Assembly (NCBI RefSeq): GCF_024679095.1
Contig: NC_066518.1
Coordinates: 990,178 to 1,054,177 of the forward strand
DNA length: 64,000 nt
DNA from: Eriocheir sinensis
Lineage: Eukaryota > Arthropoda > Malacostraca > Decapoda > Varunidae
Direction of reading: 5' to 3'
The position numbers and the translations under genes were made by a program. The notes under the pieces are model-generated. The model was not told where the DNA came from. It did not search any database and saw only the letters and a program-made list of their open reading frames with translations. Each line of letters opens with the position of its first letter. Positions within the stretch are counted from its first letter, which is position 1. Below, one piece after another: positions 1-12,840 of the stretch.

Positions 1-849
1 TGGCCTGTACGTTGACTGCCCCGGCCTAGATTCGAGACGGGGCACACGAATCCATAGGCGAAAAACAATAAAAAATAATCTTACATGCTACAGACACCCG
101 AAAAGGGTTTCCCTCCCCCGGGCTTCTGCAGGTGCCCCCACACAATGATGAACGATGAGCCGGGCGGTGGCGCTCTGACTGCCCCGCCCTGGATTCAAGC
201 GGAGGCTTTCGAATTGGTTTGCGAGGGACCACGTGAAAAAACTCGTGTATGTTACAGACATCCCAAAATAGTTTTTCCCACAACTTTTAAATCCTTGCCC
301 CCTTTCTTTCCGTTACCCCTCGCACCTTTTGTTCCCTAACCAATCCCTTTTTATACTCACGCGCTTTTTTATATCTCTGAAACACTTTTTCCGACATTTT
401 ATTTCACTCTCACCCACCAACCCCAGAACCACCACCATTACTACAACTGCAACCGCCAGCCCAACCTCCTCCTCCTCCTCTTCTTCCTCCTCTTCACCTT
501 ATGATGCTGGAGGCGGGCCAAACGTTCCCAGTTTCCCTTTCGCCTAATGGCTGAAACTGATTATAAGTCCACTCTAATAACAAAACGCTCCTGGCGATCT
601 GTAATAAGTTTTATAATACCCAAACAGGTTTTTTAAGGAAATATCTATAAAGATTTTTTTTGCTGCGATCATTGTGAACGTTGTCAATGTGGGATGATAC
701 GCGTAGAGTACGATAGTGAAGAGGAGGACGATGAGAAGGAAAAGGAAAAGGAGGGGAAGAAAATAAAGCAGGAGAAAAGAGGAGTAAGGGTAGAAGGGCA
801 GATATAGAAACGAGGGGAAAAGGAGGGAAGACAGGATAAAGCATGGTCT

Positions 850-880
<31 letters not shown>

Positions 881-1115
881 TGGTTAGGAGCGCTGAGCTG
901 CCAGGCTTACCAGCCTGACAGGGCGGCGGTCTGAACCCTGCTCCCAGGATTCTTTCCGTTGACTGGGGTGGGTTGCTGTCCCCCGTGAGCAAGGATGGGT
1001 GTAGTGTATGAGGTCCTGGGTAGCAATATGAATGACTAAAAGAGCACTTGCTCATGTCGGAGGGTACTTGCTGGCGATTACGAGTCCAGCTCGTGCAGGC
1101 CGTGTGAACACACAC
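1..1115 (+). repeat. Direct duplication, copy 1 (about 1.1 kb)
   Basis: This segment recurs at 1778-2892 at an offset of 1777 bp. The first 840 bp or so differ at only a handful of bases. The last 230 bp, a tRNA-derived SINE, differ at many positions and indels. The window opens inside this copy, so its left edge is unknown. Confidence 0.95.
880..1112 (+). mobile_element. tRNA-derived SINE with CA tail, copy in duplication 1
   Basis: The head has an A-box-like TGGTTAGGAGCGCTGAGC and a decayed B box. The body has GTAGTGTATGAGGTCCTG and ACTTGCTGGCGATTACGAG. It ends in a short CA run. It lacks the extreme 5' end of a tRNA gene, being preceded by a (AC)n array. Confidence 0.65.
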
Positions 1116-1127
1116 ACATAGAACTGA

Positions 1128-1777
1128 TAATAGATAGGCCACCAAAGTTGAAAAATAGCATATAGGAATTTATGAGAGAAGTCAGGGCAGGCAGAGGATC
1201 AGCGAAGAGACGAAATAGATGAATTGGTGGACCAATATGGAGTCCACTGTCAGACAGAACGTTGGCAGAGGCCTTTGTTCTGTAGTGGACTTGTAATGGC
1301 TGAAGGTCATGCTGGTGCTGCTGCTGATGATAACGATGGCAAAACAAAGGAACAGCCCGCCTCTACCCCCAACACTCTTCGTCTTACCATTTATTGTAAA
1401 ACTACGCTCTTAGTGTTAGGTCAACGAATGAGTTTGGTGTGACGTAGTGGAGCAGGCAAAATACACAGATGAAAACCATAAAAAAAAACATGAGTCCATC
1501 TCGGTCGTTTATGTTCGGGTTCATCAACGGCCAGGCCGCCAACTCTAGCCAGATAGTGTTGGCGCTGATGGTACTGGCCGGAAAGAAAACTCCCCGTGTG
1601 AGGCCGCCTTAGAAAATACAAGTTACCCTGGAGCATGTAGTAATGGGCAATCTGTCTAAGGAATAAACCTTTCACACTCTCGCATTAGTTGCCGCTTACT
1701 GTCTATTTCGTCTTTCATTAGGTGATGAATGATTATTGGCGGCCAATATTACCTAAAGTGAAAGACGAAGAGCTGAG
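1128..1777. other. Single-copy spacer between the duplicated segments
   Basis: About 650 bp of complex sequence with no convincing exon. Its last 60 bp resemble the region just before 155-175, consistent with a diverged repeat of roughly 170 bp that also occurs within the duplicated unit. Confidence 0.5.
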
Positions 1778-2626
1778 TGGCCTGTACGTTGACTGCCCCG
1801 GCCTAGATTCGAGACGGGGCACACGAATCCATAGGCGAAAAACAATAAAAAATAATCTTACATGCTACAGACACCCGAAAAGGGTTTCCCTCCCCCGGGC
1901 TTCTGCAGGTGCCCCCACACAATGATGAACGATGAGCCGGGCGGTGGCGCTCTGACTGCCCCGCCCTGGATTCAAGCGGAGGCTTTCGAATTGGTTTGCG
2001 AGGGACCACGTGAAAAAACTCGTGTATGTTACAGACATCCCAAAATAGTTTTTCCCACAACTTTTAAATCCTTGCCCCCTTTCTTTCCGTTACCCCTCGC
2101 ACCTTTTGTTCCCTAACCAATCCCTTTTTATACTCACGCGCTTTTTTATATCTCTGAAACACTTTTTCCGACATTTTATTTCACTCTCACCCACCAACCC
2201 CAGAACCACCACCATTACTACAACTGCAACCGCCAGCCCAACCTCCTCCTCCTCCTCTTCTTCCTCCTCTTCACCTTATGATGCTGGAGGCGGGCCAAAC
2301 GTTCCCAGTTTCCCTTTCGCCTAATGGCTGAAACTGATTATAAGTCCACTCTAATAACAAAACGCTCCTGGCGATCTGTAATAAGTTTTATAATACCCAA
2401 ACAGGTTTTTTATGGTAATATCTATAAAGATTTTTTTGCTGCGATCATTGTGAACGTTGTCAATGTGGGAAGATACGCGTAGAGTACGATAGTGAAGAGG
2501 AGGACGATGAGAGGGAAAAGGAAAAGGAGGGGAAGAAACTAAAGCAGGAGAAAAGAGGAGTAAGGGTAGAAGGGCATATATAGAAACGAGGGGAAAAGGA
2601 GGGAAGACAGGATATAAACATGGTCT

Positions 2627-2657
<31 letters not shown>

Positions 2658-2892
2658 TGGTTAGAGCGCTGAGCTGCCAGGCTTACCAGCCTGACAGGGC
2701 GGCGGTTCGAGCCCGCTCAGGCCGGATTCTTTCCGTTGACTGGGAGTGGTTGCTGTCCCCCCGTGAGCAAGGGGATGGGGTGTGTAGTGTATGAGGTCCT
2801 GGCAGTACCCATAGGTCGACTATAAAAGAGCACTTGCTCATGTCGGGAGGGTACTTGCTGGCGATTACGAGTCCAGCTCGTGCAGGCCGTGG
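1778..2892 (+). repeat. Direct duplication, copy 2
   Basis: The partner of the first segment. It starts with the same TGGCCTGTACG and runs through the TCC/CTT-rich stretch, a polypurine stretch and a short (AC)n array into the SINE. The two copies part company in the (AC)n array after the SINE. Confidence 0.95.
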
Positions 2893-2913
2893 TGAATTAC
2901 ACACACACACACA

Positions 2914-2982
<69 letters not shown>
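2657..2982 (+). mobile_element. tRNA-derived SINE with long CA tail, copy in duplication 2
   Basis: The best preserved member here. It has TGGTTAGAGCGCTGAGC as a box-A region and GGTTCGAGCCC as a perfect B box at about 2704-2714. A body of roughly 170 bp follows, ending ACTTGCTGGCGATTACGAG, and then a (CA)n tail of 84 bp. RNA polymerase III would be expected to read such a head. It is not a functional tRNA gene, because no acceptor stem closes. Confidence 0.75.
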
Positions 2983-2984
<2 letters not shown>

Positions 2985-3175
2985 ATCCTCCCACATTTCT
3001 ATTTAGTGGTGATTGTGATGGGGCGGGTAGTGGTGGTGGTGGTGATGGTGGTGATGGGGTGTTGTGTTGATGGTGATGTGGTGCAGTGTGTAACAGCCGT
3101 CTGCGGTGCGGCACTGACAACACTGCATAATTAAGTACCAGGCAAACAGGAATACATTGATTAAGTATAAATTCA

Positions 3176-3307
<132 letters not shown>

Positions 3308-3426
3308 CAGACAGATAGACTCTGACAGAGATAGAAACACCAAGACAGAAACTGGCAATACATTTTCCCATTACTGAAGGGGCGTAATAACGCTATATAT
3401 ATATATATAAATACATTAAATTTACA

Positions 3427-3770
3427 AATGGGGAGGTTGTGGCTGAGTGGTTAGCGTGATGGTCCCGCGTTCCGCCGTGTTTTGGATGACGCAGGTTCGA
3501 ATCCGCCGCTACATCTTTTTTTTTTTTTTTCAGTCACCGCCGAGTGACCAAAGAGTACCCAGATGCCGTCCTGAAGACCACCTATCAACCCGGACTCTAG
3601 AGGAAATGTTCAAGGGAAATCAATGTTGAGCTCCGGGGGGAAAGCATGAGCTAAGAATAGATGGCGCCTCTATAAACACTTGCCTGCGCCAAGACGGGCT
3701 CGGGCCGACCACCAGGCCCCTAAAGAAAGCCTACCGGCACTATAGAGGCTAGGGCGTAGCAAAAATGAAA
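3427..3770 (+). mobile_element. SINE with a serine-type (long variable arm) tRNA head
   Basis: The first 85 bases resemble a class II tRNA. They have GTGGCTGAGTGGTTAGCG as box A, a long middle arm and GGTTCGAATCC as a perfect B box at about 3493-3503. A poly-T run follows, then a body of about 240 bp (GGACTCTAGAGGAAATG, GGGCTCGGGCCGACC, CACTATAGAGGCTAGGGCG). The 3' end passes into AT-rich simple sequence and the (AAT)n arrays. It closely resembles a repeat I associate with crab genomic sequences, from memory only. Confidence 0.7.
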
Positions 3771-3873
3771 ATAAATAAAAAATAAATATAGCGAAATTGA
3801 TAATAATAAAAGTAATTATAATAAGAACAATAAAAATAAGAAGAAGAAGAAGAGGAAGAAAAAGTAGAACTAT

Positions 3874-4143
<270 letters not shown>

Positions 4144-4628
4144 GTAATAATAAAACGATAATAAAAGAGACTGAACATCATCATTTAAGAAAAAAATGCG
4201 ACGTACAAATCCCGGCAATTTTTCATGTAAATCACGTACATGCTGAACCCGGCCTGAGTCAACTGAATATATTGATATCGTTAATTATGCGATGAAAAAA
4301 TGGAAGATTTAAATATTATTAAAAGTTTCCAGCCCCACAAAAAAGCCGCTAATGAGAGGCGGGAGGCGGAAATAAGCCTAACCAGGTGTGCCTCGCTCCC
4401 TCCCTCGCTCACCCACTCACTCGGTCACTCGGCCAAGACTCGACAGGGGGCCGCACTGACTAATGGAATGCTTCATAATATTTCACTTCCATCAGAGCGT
4501 CGGCGAATGGCCCGTGTGTCCGTGGCTATGTGGCGGCACCGAGGCAAGCCGTGTGGTGCTGGGAAGCCTGATCTTTGTTCTGTCTAAGCTTGTTAGGTGA
4601 ACACGGATACATGACTCCCCTTGTGAGA

Positions 4629-4824
<196 letters not shown>

Positions 4825-4950
4825 CACAGAGAGACAGACAGAGATAGACATACAGAAGTTGAAGGGGACAGACATAGAGACAGACAGAGAGATAGACAGA
4901 CGACGGAGACAGACAGACAGAGAAGCAGACAGGCACAGACAGACAGGAAG

Positions 4951-6420
4951 ATAGGTATATAGCTAACCAGATACATACACGTACAGGGTAAATTTATTCG
5001 GATATGAAAAAAAAATACTTCAATAATTATCAAGCCCCAGGAAAAATGTCAATAATGTAATGAAATTATTTGTAGCTTTAATTAAGTAACCATTCATTGG
5101 CCGAGCCGCGAACACAAAGGAATAAAGATGGACATTCCGTGCCTACTTTTCCTTAATTAATCACACGCCGCGGCCTGTGATACAAAGGGCGCACGTCCGG
5201 CTGGCCCAGTTCCCCTCCCTCGCGTGTCCCCTTTACTGACGTGTATTAACCAAACCGGGCCGCTAATATAACACAGGCGCCACACACGAGCCACGACGCG
5301 CATAAAAGAGAAGACTTTCACATGAGTGGGCCCGTAATAACGTCACTTTTTTTAGACTACAATAACCTGTTACCGGAATATTCTAGGCCACGGAGTTGAA
5401 TATTAAACATGTACAGGTATTTGACAGAAAGTAAGACAGTTTTCTATAAACTAGACCCGTGAATACAGCAGGAGGTATAAACGTGCCTTAGCATTTGGTA
5501 GAGCCAAGGAATGCACAAGTTCTTTGATATAATTTATAAGACTCGGAGTATCGCATTTCATTTTGGCGTCACGTCGTGTGGGTTCGTGCTGCAACCGAGT
5601 CTGTATTAGATTTTCCGGCAATTTAAAAAGAAATATAGAATGAAGCAAGAAAATAAAGAAAGCTAATGAAGTTGGGAAAAGTTAGCGCTCCGTGGCGGAC
5701 CTTGATGCTGGTGGCGGCGGAGCGGCCCCCACCACCGCGCCGTAACTTTGGCCGCACTAGTTGATTTGGCCAATAATCGTACTTGCCGAGCTGCTCTTTG
5801 CATCAAAGACATTTTCTTGCTAAATATCCTCCAATTTGCTAAGCAACTTGAACGCTTAAATAACATGCCAAGCAATTTTCTCTTCTTAATTAAGGAAGTA
5901 AAGTTTAAACTTTTTTCAACCGGTCCTTGTGTGCAAGGTTGCTAAGAGATGGAATAAATTTTCTCGCTCTCCATTGAACTTTCATCTTTGTGTCATTCAA
6001 GAAATTGAAAGTCTTTCAAGGCTAAGAGTCCTGGCTGCAAAAATCATCGCGTTCTGTCTCTTGGCTTATTATTCAATCAGTTTGGTCAAATTTGAAATAA
6101 CAATATTTAAAAAGAGAATAATGCTATTATATCAACATTTTCCCTCTTCATTTCCACCAATGAACAAAGAACAGTGTCACGTGTATCTCGCAAAATTTGC
6201 AGGACAGACTGACTGACATTAGCAGCAACTGATTCCACTTTCGTTGAAAGCAGGGAGCATTAAGGAAGCTATTCGTTAAAAAAAAATACAGAATGCGAAT
6301 AAACCAAAAAAACGGTCACTGCTGTGGCAGCAACCCATTCAGGGACACTACTAACATTTATTGAAATTTAACATCACGCAAGCTTTTTCTTTGAATATAT
6401 TCATCATTAAAATGGTAATG
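4951..6420. other. No gene recognised
   Basis: Complex sequence, GC-rich near 5160-5300 and AT-rich after. A few short open frames (for example 5748-5945 on the plus strand) show no recognisable domain or splice context. Confidence 0.6.
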
Positions 6421-6425
6421 ATGAT

Positions 6426-6692
<267 letters not shown>

Positions 6693-6739
6693 GATTATTA
6701 TTATTATCATATACACACACATGAAAAGGGAGAAATGTA

Positions 6740-7110
6740 CAGATAATTGTATAGACAGACAGACAGACAGTTAAACAGACAAAGACAGAGACAGAGGCAG
6801 ACAAACAGACAGACAAATATACAGACAGACTGACAGACAAACAAACAGACAGATAGATATATCGATAGATAGATTATCAGATGGACAGATAAATATAAAG
6901 AATAATAGATAGCTAAACAGATAGATATAGATAGATAGATAGATAGATAGATAGGCAGATAGATATAAAGATAGATGAATACTGAATAGACAACGATACA
7001 GATGGATAGATAGATAGATGGATGGACACATAGATAGTTTGATTGACAGAAAAATATAATAAAGAGAAATATATGGACAAGCAGATTGATAGATAAAGAT
7101 TAGATAACTA
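6740..7110. repeat. Degenerate (GACA)/(GATA) tract
   Basis: Imperfect AGAC and AGAT units over about 370 bp. There is no gene. Confidence 0.85.
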
Positions 7111-7405
7111 AATCGATCGATGATATGATAAAATTATAGAAAGATGGAGAAAATAAAATACGGGTAAAAATTTTCAGATAAATGGAGAGACAGATATGAA
7201 TAAGAAAATAGATATCTAAATACAATGAAAATGGATAGACCGATTAATAGACAGATAAATAAATAAATCAGTCGTTACAAGCAGGAGTAAGACGCACCGG
7301 AAAATTATATGAGTCGTAATACATTTTATATTAATTAGCCGAGGATGTGAGTGACGCCACTTAGAAAGATTTGGAGCCCCACTCGAAGGGGGACGGATAC
7401 CAATC

Positions 7406-7608
<203 letters not shown>

Positions 7609-8100
7609 ATTTTTGGGAGTAAATAACCCACTTCGAGCTTCAAAGTCTTGCTCACTTGGGGTTCCTGAGCCACGCAGACGGCACGCAAGAGGCTGTTTGG
7701 ACGCATGTAAAGCTCTTGAACTCGCAATAGTCGTATGCTTGAGGGTCACGGTTCCCTTTTCCAAATATTTAATAATTCAATTTTCCCCACACTAATATTT
7801 GGGGAATTTCACATCGTGACTTTATTTCTCGTTTTATGATTGCAAAGCTAAATTAATCCGTTTGTGGTTCGCCTTTCATAATACTTTATAGAAAAATATA
7901 ATAAACGCAATGCACATTATCTCCACAACATTTTTTTTCTCTTTACATAAATCCACAAGACTAGATTAGGGTGGATATCTCATGATACACTTGACAATTT
8001 TATCTAATATTTCAAATAGTTAATTCAGGTTACGCGTTTTTCCCTTTTAGTTTTGGCGATTCTGATCACATTTCCTAAAAACAATTTTCAAGTAAATTAT

Positions 8101-8345
8101 ATGGTGGTGGTGGTGGTGGTGGTTCTGGTGCTGGTGGTGGCGGGGGTGGATATGGAGGCAAAAATAGTGATGGTTTTGGTAGTGGTGGTGATGTTGGTGA
8201 TGGTGATGGTTCTCTGTGAGTGGTAGTGGTGGTGGTTGTGAGGACTGGGTGAGGTGACAGTGATGATTGTGGTTGTGGGTGGTGATGGTGGTGGTAGTTG
8301 TGGTGGTGGTGACGGTGATGGTGGTGGTAGTGAACATAGTGGTTT
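8101..8345. repeat. Degenerate (GGT)/(GAT)n tract
   Basis: GT-rich purine/pyrimidine mix with GGTGGTGGT and GATGGTGAT runs, continuing thinly to about 8620. Confidence 0.85.
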
Positions 8346-8731
8346 TCTGGGTGGAGGGTATGAGGGAAGTAATATTAATAGTTAAATAGTTATTGTGAGA
8401 GTCAGGGAAATACTTAAGTGGGTCCTTTTATAGTGATATGGGCGAGGACAAGGACGGAAATCGTGTAATTAGTGTCGTGGAAGTGATGGTGGTACTAATG
8501 GTGATGAGTGATGATGTTGGCACGTGTTCATTTGGTGATGGTGAAAAAGAGTGATGAAAAGGACAGGTGATGGTGGTGGTGATGGTGATGGCGGTGGCGG
8601 TAGCGAGAGGTGCTAGGAAGCAGGGATGGTGATGATAAATGCAAATAAAGAAAAAAACTATGGTGGCAAATACATAAATCGTAACATTTCATATGTGTAA
8701 ATATAGCCAGATTCATAAATATTGTAAATTG

Positions 8732-8735
<4 letters not shown>

Positions 8736-8782
<47 letters not shown>

Positions 8783-8825
8783 GTATTAGAGCTTAGCTCG
8801 GGCCCGGTACACTACAAATAGGTAA

Positions 8826-8901
<76 letters not shown>
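8736..8901. repeat. Two (AC)n arrays
   Basis: 8736-8777 and 8828-8901, separated by GTAGTATTAGAGCTTAGCTC and a short GGCCCGGTACACTAC stretch. Confidence 0.95.
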
Positions 8902-8903
<2 letters not shown>

Positions 8904-9129
8904 GTCCACATGAACGCAAACACACACGCACGCACACTCACATAAAACCTCGAATCTCCCAAATCCAATTAAAAATACTGGACAAAAATAAATGAATAAA
9001 TGCAAATAAAGAATTCTCTAAGGGTGACAAATAAATCAACAAATTAAGTAAGTTAATAAATACTTGAAAGATATTCCAAAGCTAATAAATTAATCATAAA
9101 TAGACTTGCAAAAGTTTATTTGAAAATAA

Positions 9130-9130
<1 letters not shown>

Positions 9131-9222
<92 letters not shown>
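9131..9222. repeat. (AT)n array
   Basis: About 90 bp with one TTTA interruption. Confidence 0.97.
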
Positions 9223-9225
<3 letters not shown>

Positions 9226-9419
9226 AAATCAACTAAAAATACAAAAAAAATATTGTTACAGAAGTAAATGACTAGGTAAGTAAATAAATAAACAGCGATG
9301 TTAGGAGCATTAGCAACATTTCCCTGCACGCACAGGTAACAAACACACTTGTGCGTGTCACCAGCTACCGAATAATGTAATGAAATCTACAGGTAAAAAA
9401 TTGCCTACCACCATCAACC

Positions 9420-9645
9420 CGCCTTACTTTACGGGACAAAGGCAGGCCGCTCTAGCCCCAGTCTGTTGGCCCTACGACCGTTACCCCCTCTCTCCCCGAC
9501 CACCCTAGCAAATTTATAGGTCTTGTCCCTCCACCTGTTTCCCTGGCCAGTGCGTTCTGCCACTCCGTCCTGGCCTGCCGCCGTCACTCCCGCTGTCTAT
9601 CTGTTGGTTGCCCGAGAAACATGTGTCCTGCCCATGTCCATTTCA
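9420..9645 (-). mobile_element. Decayed LINE reverse transcriptase tail
   Basis: On the minus strand, 9643-9620 reads KWTWAGHM, the hallmark near the end of many non-LTR retrotransposon ORF2 proteins. After at least two frame changes, sequence resembling RWRDKTYKFARVV and a terminal PAFVP follows. In-frame stops and frameshifts show it is dead. The 5' part is not recognisable. Confidence 0.5.
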
Positions 9646-10811
9646 AGCGCGGTCGAGTTTCAGCCGCGGGATACTCTTGCATATTTGTTTCCCTTTAAAT
9701 TTTCTTGGTCGAGCTTAGCAGTATTCCAACGCACGGTATATTTTATAATGGTTGCCCGGAAGCCCATATTCCACGAAGAATTTTTAGCTGTTACAGTTCT
9801 GCTGGCGCGGAATGCCTATCTATTGATCTAACGAATGTGTTAATCTGTTCATGTGTTACACTATCTATTTTTATGTAACCCATGTGCGCATTATCATTAC
9901 CCGTAGCCATGAACGAACTGAATACCTCGAATCGTAATCAACATATTAATTATACACAATAATTTTATGAGCCGCCAGAGCTGTAGCCATAAACTCTGGG
10001 AGGCAGCAATATGGCCTCAACATCGATACAGCCTCAAAATGATATTCAAAGTTGAAACTATTTGGTAACGTATTGGACAAGGGCAGGGGGTGTGAGTGGC
10101 GCGCGGCGGGACGCGAGGAGCCATGCATGCGGCGGAGGGAGGCGATGAGCCGTGCAAGTTTGTGTCTGACGGGGTAAGGGCCCACCACGACCTGCCTGAT
10201 AAAGAGGACAAGTTGGCTCACCTGTCACTTCACCACAGGCAGGGCGACACGACAACAACTACTGGACCGTGCACCCCCACGCGGCGCAGTGAATGTATGC
10301 ACTACGTCTGTACACGCAGGTGATCGTGATCGTGCGGCTCTGGAGCATTCACGGGGGTGATTGCATGCGTATAACCTCGCTTGTTCCCGCAGGTAAATTT
10401 ATCCATGAGGCTGAGTGTGTTGGTGCAGCGACGCATGCCTTGCACCTGAATTAATGCAGACCCGTGAAGCAACAGGGATCCCTGAGAAGATACAGCGGCA
10501 ATATCCTCCTACGGCCGGACTAAAGGTCTTCTGGCGCTGCGTTACAAGCCAACAGCTGCACCGAGGCCGAGGGTGGTGTGGTCCCGGAGCCCCGCCAACC
10601 ACCACACAGCTGCACTGCGGCTCAGCACCGCCCGCCACCACTATCACCTCCCTGCAAGATCACTTCGCTTACTCCCGCTGCTTCCCGTCACGCCACACCC
10701 GCCACGCATGAACAATACTACTATTATGCTATGTTATATTTAGTTAATAACAAGAAAGGAGTGTGTGGTGGGGGGATGAGCGTGAGAGGGAGGTGAGTTG
10801 ATATGGGTGTG

Positions 10812-10846
<35 letters not shown>

Positions 10847-11194
10847 ACCGTTCTTTATCGCCAATATTTTCACCGGTTTTCAATTTTCTCCTCCTCCTCT
10901 GTCTCCATGTTTTGTGACCGCTCCTCTCTTTATACGGCTGCGCCCTCTCCTTCCGTGACCATGCTGCTCGCCGGCCTCACACCCCGAGAGGAAGAGAAAG
11001 AGGATAGTAAAGAGAAAGAGAGAAATAGAGAAGGAAGAGGAGGCTGAGAGGGCGGGGGTTAAGGGCAGGGAGCGGTAGTGGTCCCCTTCCTCCCTACCGA
11101 AATGGCTCCCACAAGACTTACAACCAATAAACGTGCAATATATTTCCTGATCATACTTTTGGTGAGACTGTGAAAGGAGCGTGTTGTTGTTACG

Positions 11195-11195
<1 letters not shown>

Positions 11196-11252
<57 letters not shown>
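11196..11252. repeat. (GT)n array
   Basis: Pure, about 56 bp. Confidence 0.97.
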
Positions 11253-11255
<3 letters not shown>

Positions 11256-11579
11256 AAGTACCTAGCCATGTTTATTGATATTTATGAGCCCTATGATTAA
11301 TGTAGTTCCTGAATGCATCGCCGGTTCGTCTTCTCTATGCATTATTCCCTCATCCGCTGAGGCTTGCTTAAATATCTTGGAACCTCACAGTGCAAATTTA
11401 ATGTGTTGGAAAAGCCTGCTAAAGAATTAAGGCTCACAGAAACTAGTTGCAGGCTGTTGTGATCCTCGGTGTTGTTGATTTCCTTCTATTTAGATGTTAT
11501 CATAATGACGAACCACTACTGATATCACAATTATTTTTCAACTTTCAAGAATTTCATAACTGGACTTACATAATAATAA

Positions 11580-11710
11580 CAATGATGATGATGATGATGA
11601 TGATGATGACGACGACGATGATAATTTTGATGATGATGATGATGACGACGACGATAATTTTGATGATGATGATGATGACGACGACAACGATGATAATTTT
11701 GATGATTATG
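11580..11710 (+). repeat. GAT/GAC repeat organised in three higher-order units
   Basis: Runs of GATGATGATGAT pass into GACGACGACGAT and then AATTTT, three times over. The unit is about 40 bp. Confidence 0.85.
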
Positions 11711-12649
11711 AAATTGAGAAATGGAAAAGAAGTAAAAGAAAAAAAGAAAAAGAGAAAGAAGAGTCGGCACACTTCATCCAGCAATCACTCACCAAGCATC
11801 ACGTTTGTCGGCTCATCTTCTTTATACGCCCGGTGGCTCTAACTTCGTGTTCTGGTATTATACATTAACATTCACATAGTAATTAACCATCCATAATGTT
11901 GGTGGTAGTGATATGGCGGCGTTGTCCTAAGTTATCAATGTTGTTATTCTATTCACAGAGTTTTTGGGGTGACGGCGGGGCTAAGCTTCGGACGCCAGAG
12001 GAGTTTTTCTTTTTTTTTACAGCTAAGGAGACAGTTCAAGGGCGTAAAGAAAAAAAAAAAAAAGCCCGCTACTCACTGCTCCCGAACAGAGGTCAAAGGA
12101 GGGTCCAAAAAGAGAGGTCAATTTCGGGAGGAGAGGTGTCCTGATACCCTCCTCTTCAAGACTCTAAACTCTGGTGCTTGAGGGTAGTGTGAAAAGCGGC
12201 CGTGTTCTTCCTGATGGGTCGCCGGTAACGCCAATGGTAGGGTATGGAGCATCTAGTGTTTCCGGTTGCCCTGATCCACTGTCACCCGAAACCTCATGGG
12301 CTATATGGTGCTCCCTGTGGCCTTAGCGCGTGGTGAGGAAACAAAAGTCGCAGAGTTGGCAGTTCTGTGAGGCAAACTAACAAGGAGTCAAGTGGTTCTG
12401 CTGGGAAAACATCTGCAAACCACAACTTAAATACACTTGAATACTTAAACGACTTTTGGGTGCGGCGAGCAGCGGGCTTTTTTTTGTGTGTGTACTCTTT
12501 TTGTTGCCCTTGAGCCGTGTCCTTTGATGTAAAAAAAACACATTTAAAAACCTATATATACACAACGTTTTCTTCCTTTCCTATTCACTTCATCAAGCCA
12601 GTTACCTTTATCAATACTCACGCGTAAAAAAACCTCGCCTATGCAACAC

Positions 12650-12840
12650 TCTACATGTTTATTATCCTTCCTTCGCCCATTGTTCTTATTTCGTCAGTGT
12701 TCGCCATGCCTCCTTCATCTCTACTATTCAACTTTTCATGTTTACTGGTCTTCCTTTGTTCCTCCCTGTCCACTATTCTACCTTCGCCCATTGTTCTTAG
12801 TTCGTCAGTACACGCCGTCCCATTGTTCCTTCTTTGGCCA
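12650..12840. repeat. Diverged tandem duplication, period about 111 bp
   Basis: CTTCGCCCATTGTTCTTA with a following TTCGTCAGT occurs at 12671 and 12782. The intervening sequence shares a CATGTTTA block. Reading frames here are low-complexity. Confidence 0.75.

Noticed and set aside
2657..2730. tRNA gene
   Set aside because: A and B boxes are present but no acceptor stem closes, and the sequence runs into a SINE body.
3427..3511. tRNA-Ser gene
   Set aside because: The head is tRNA-like but is followed by a SINE body; a genuine gene would end in a T run after the acceptor stem and stand alone.
5451..5648. Retrotransposon gag-like fragment on the minus strand
   Set aside because: A Leu-Pro-Glu stretch recalled such proteins, but the similarity was too slight to support.
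6740..7110. CRISPR-like spaced repeats
   Set aside because: The tract is degenerate GACA/GATA microsatellite with no spacer structure, in eukaryotic DNA.
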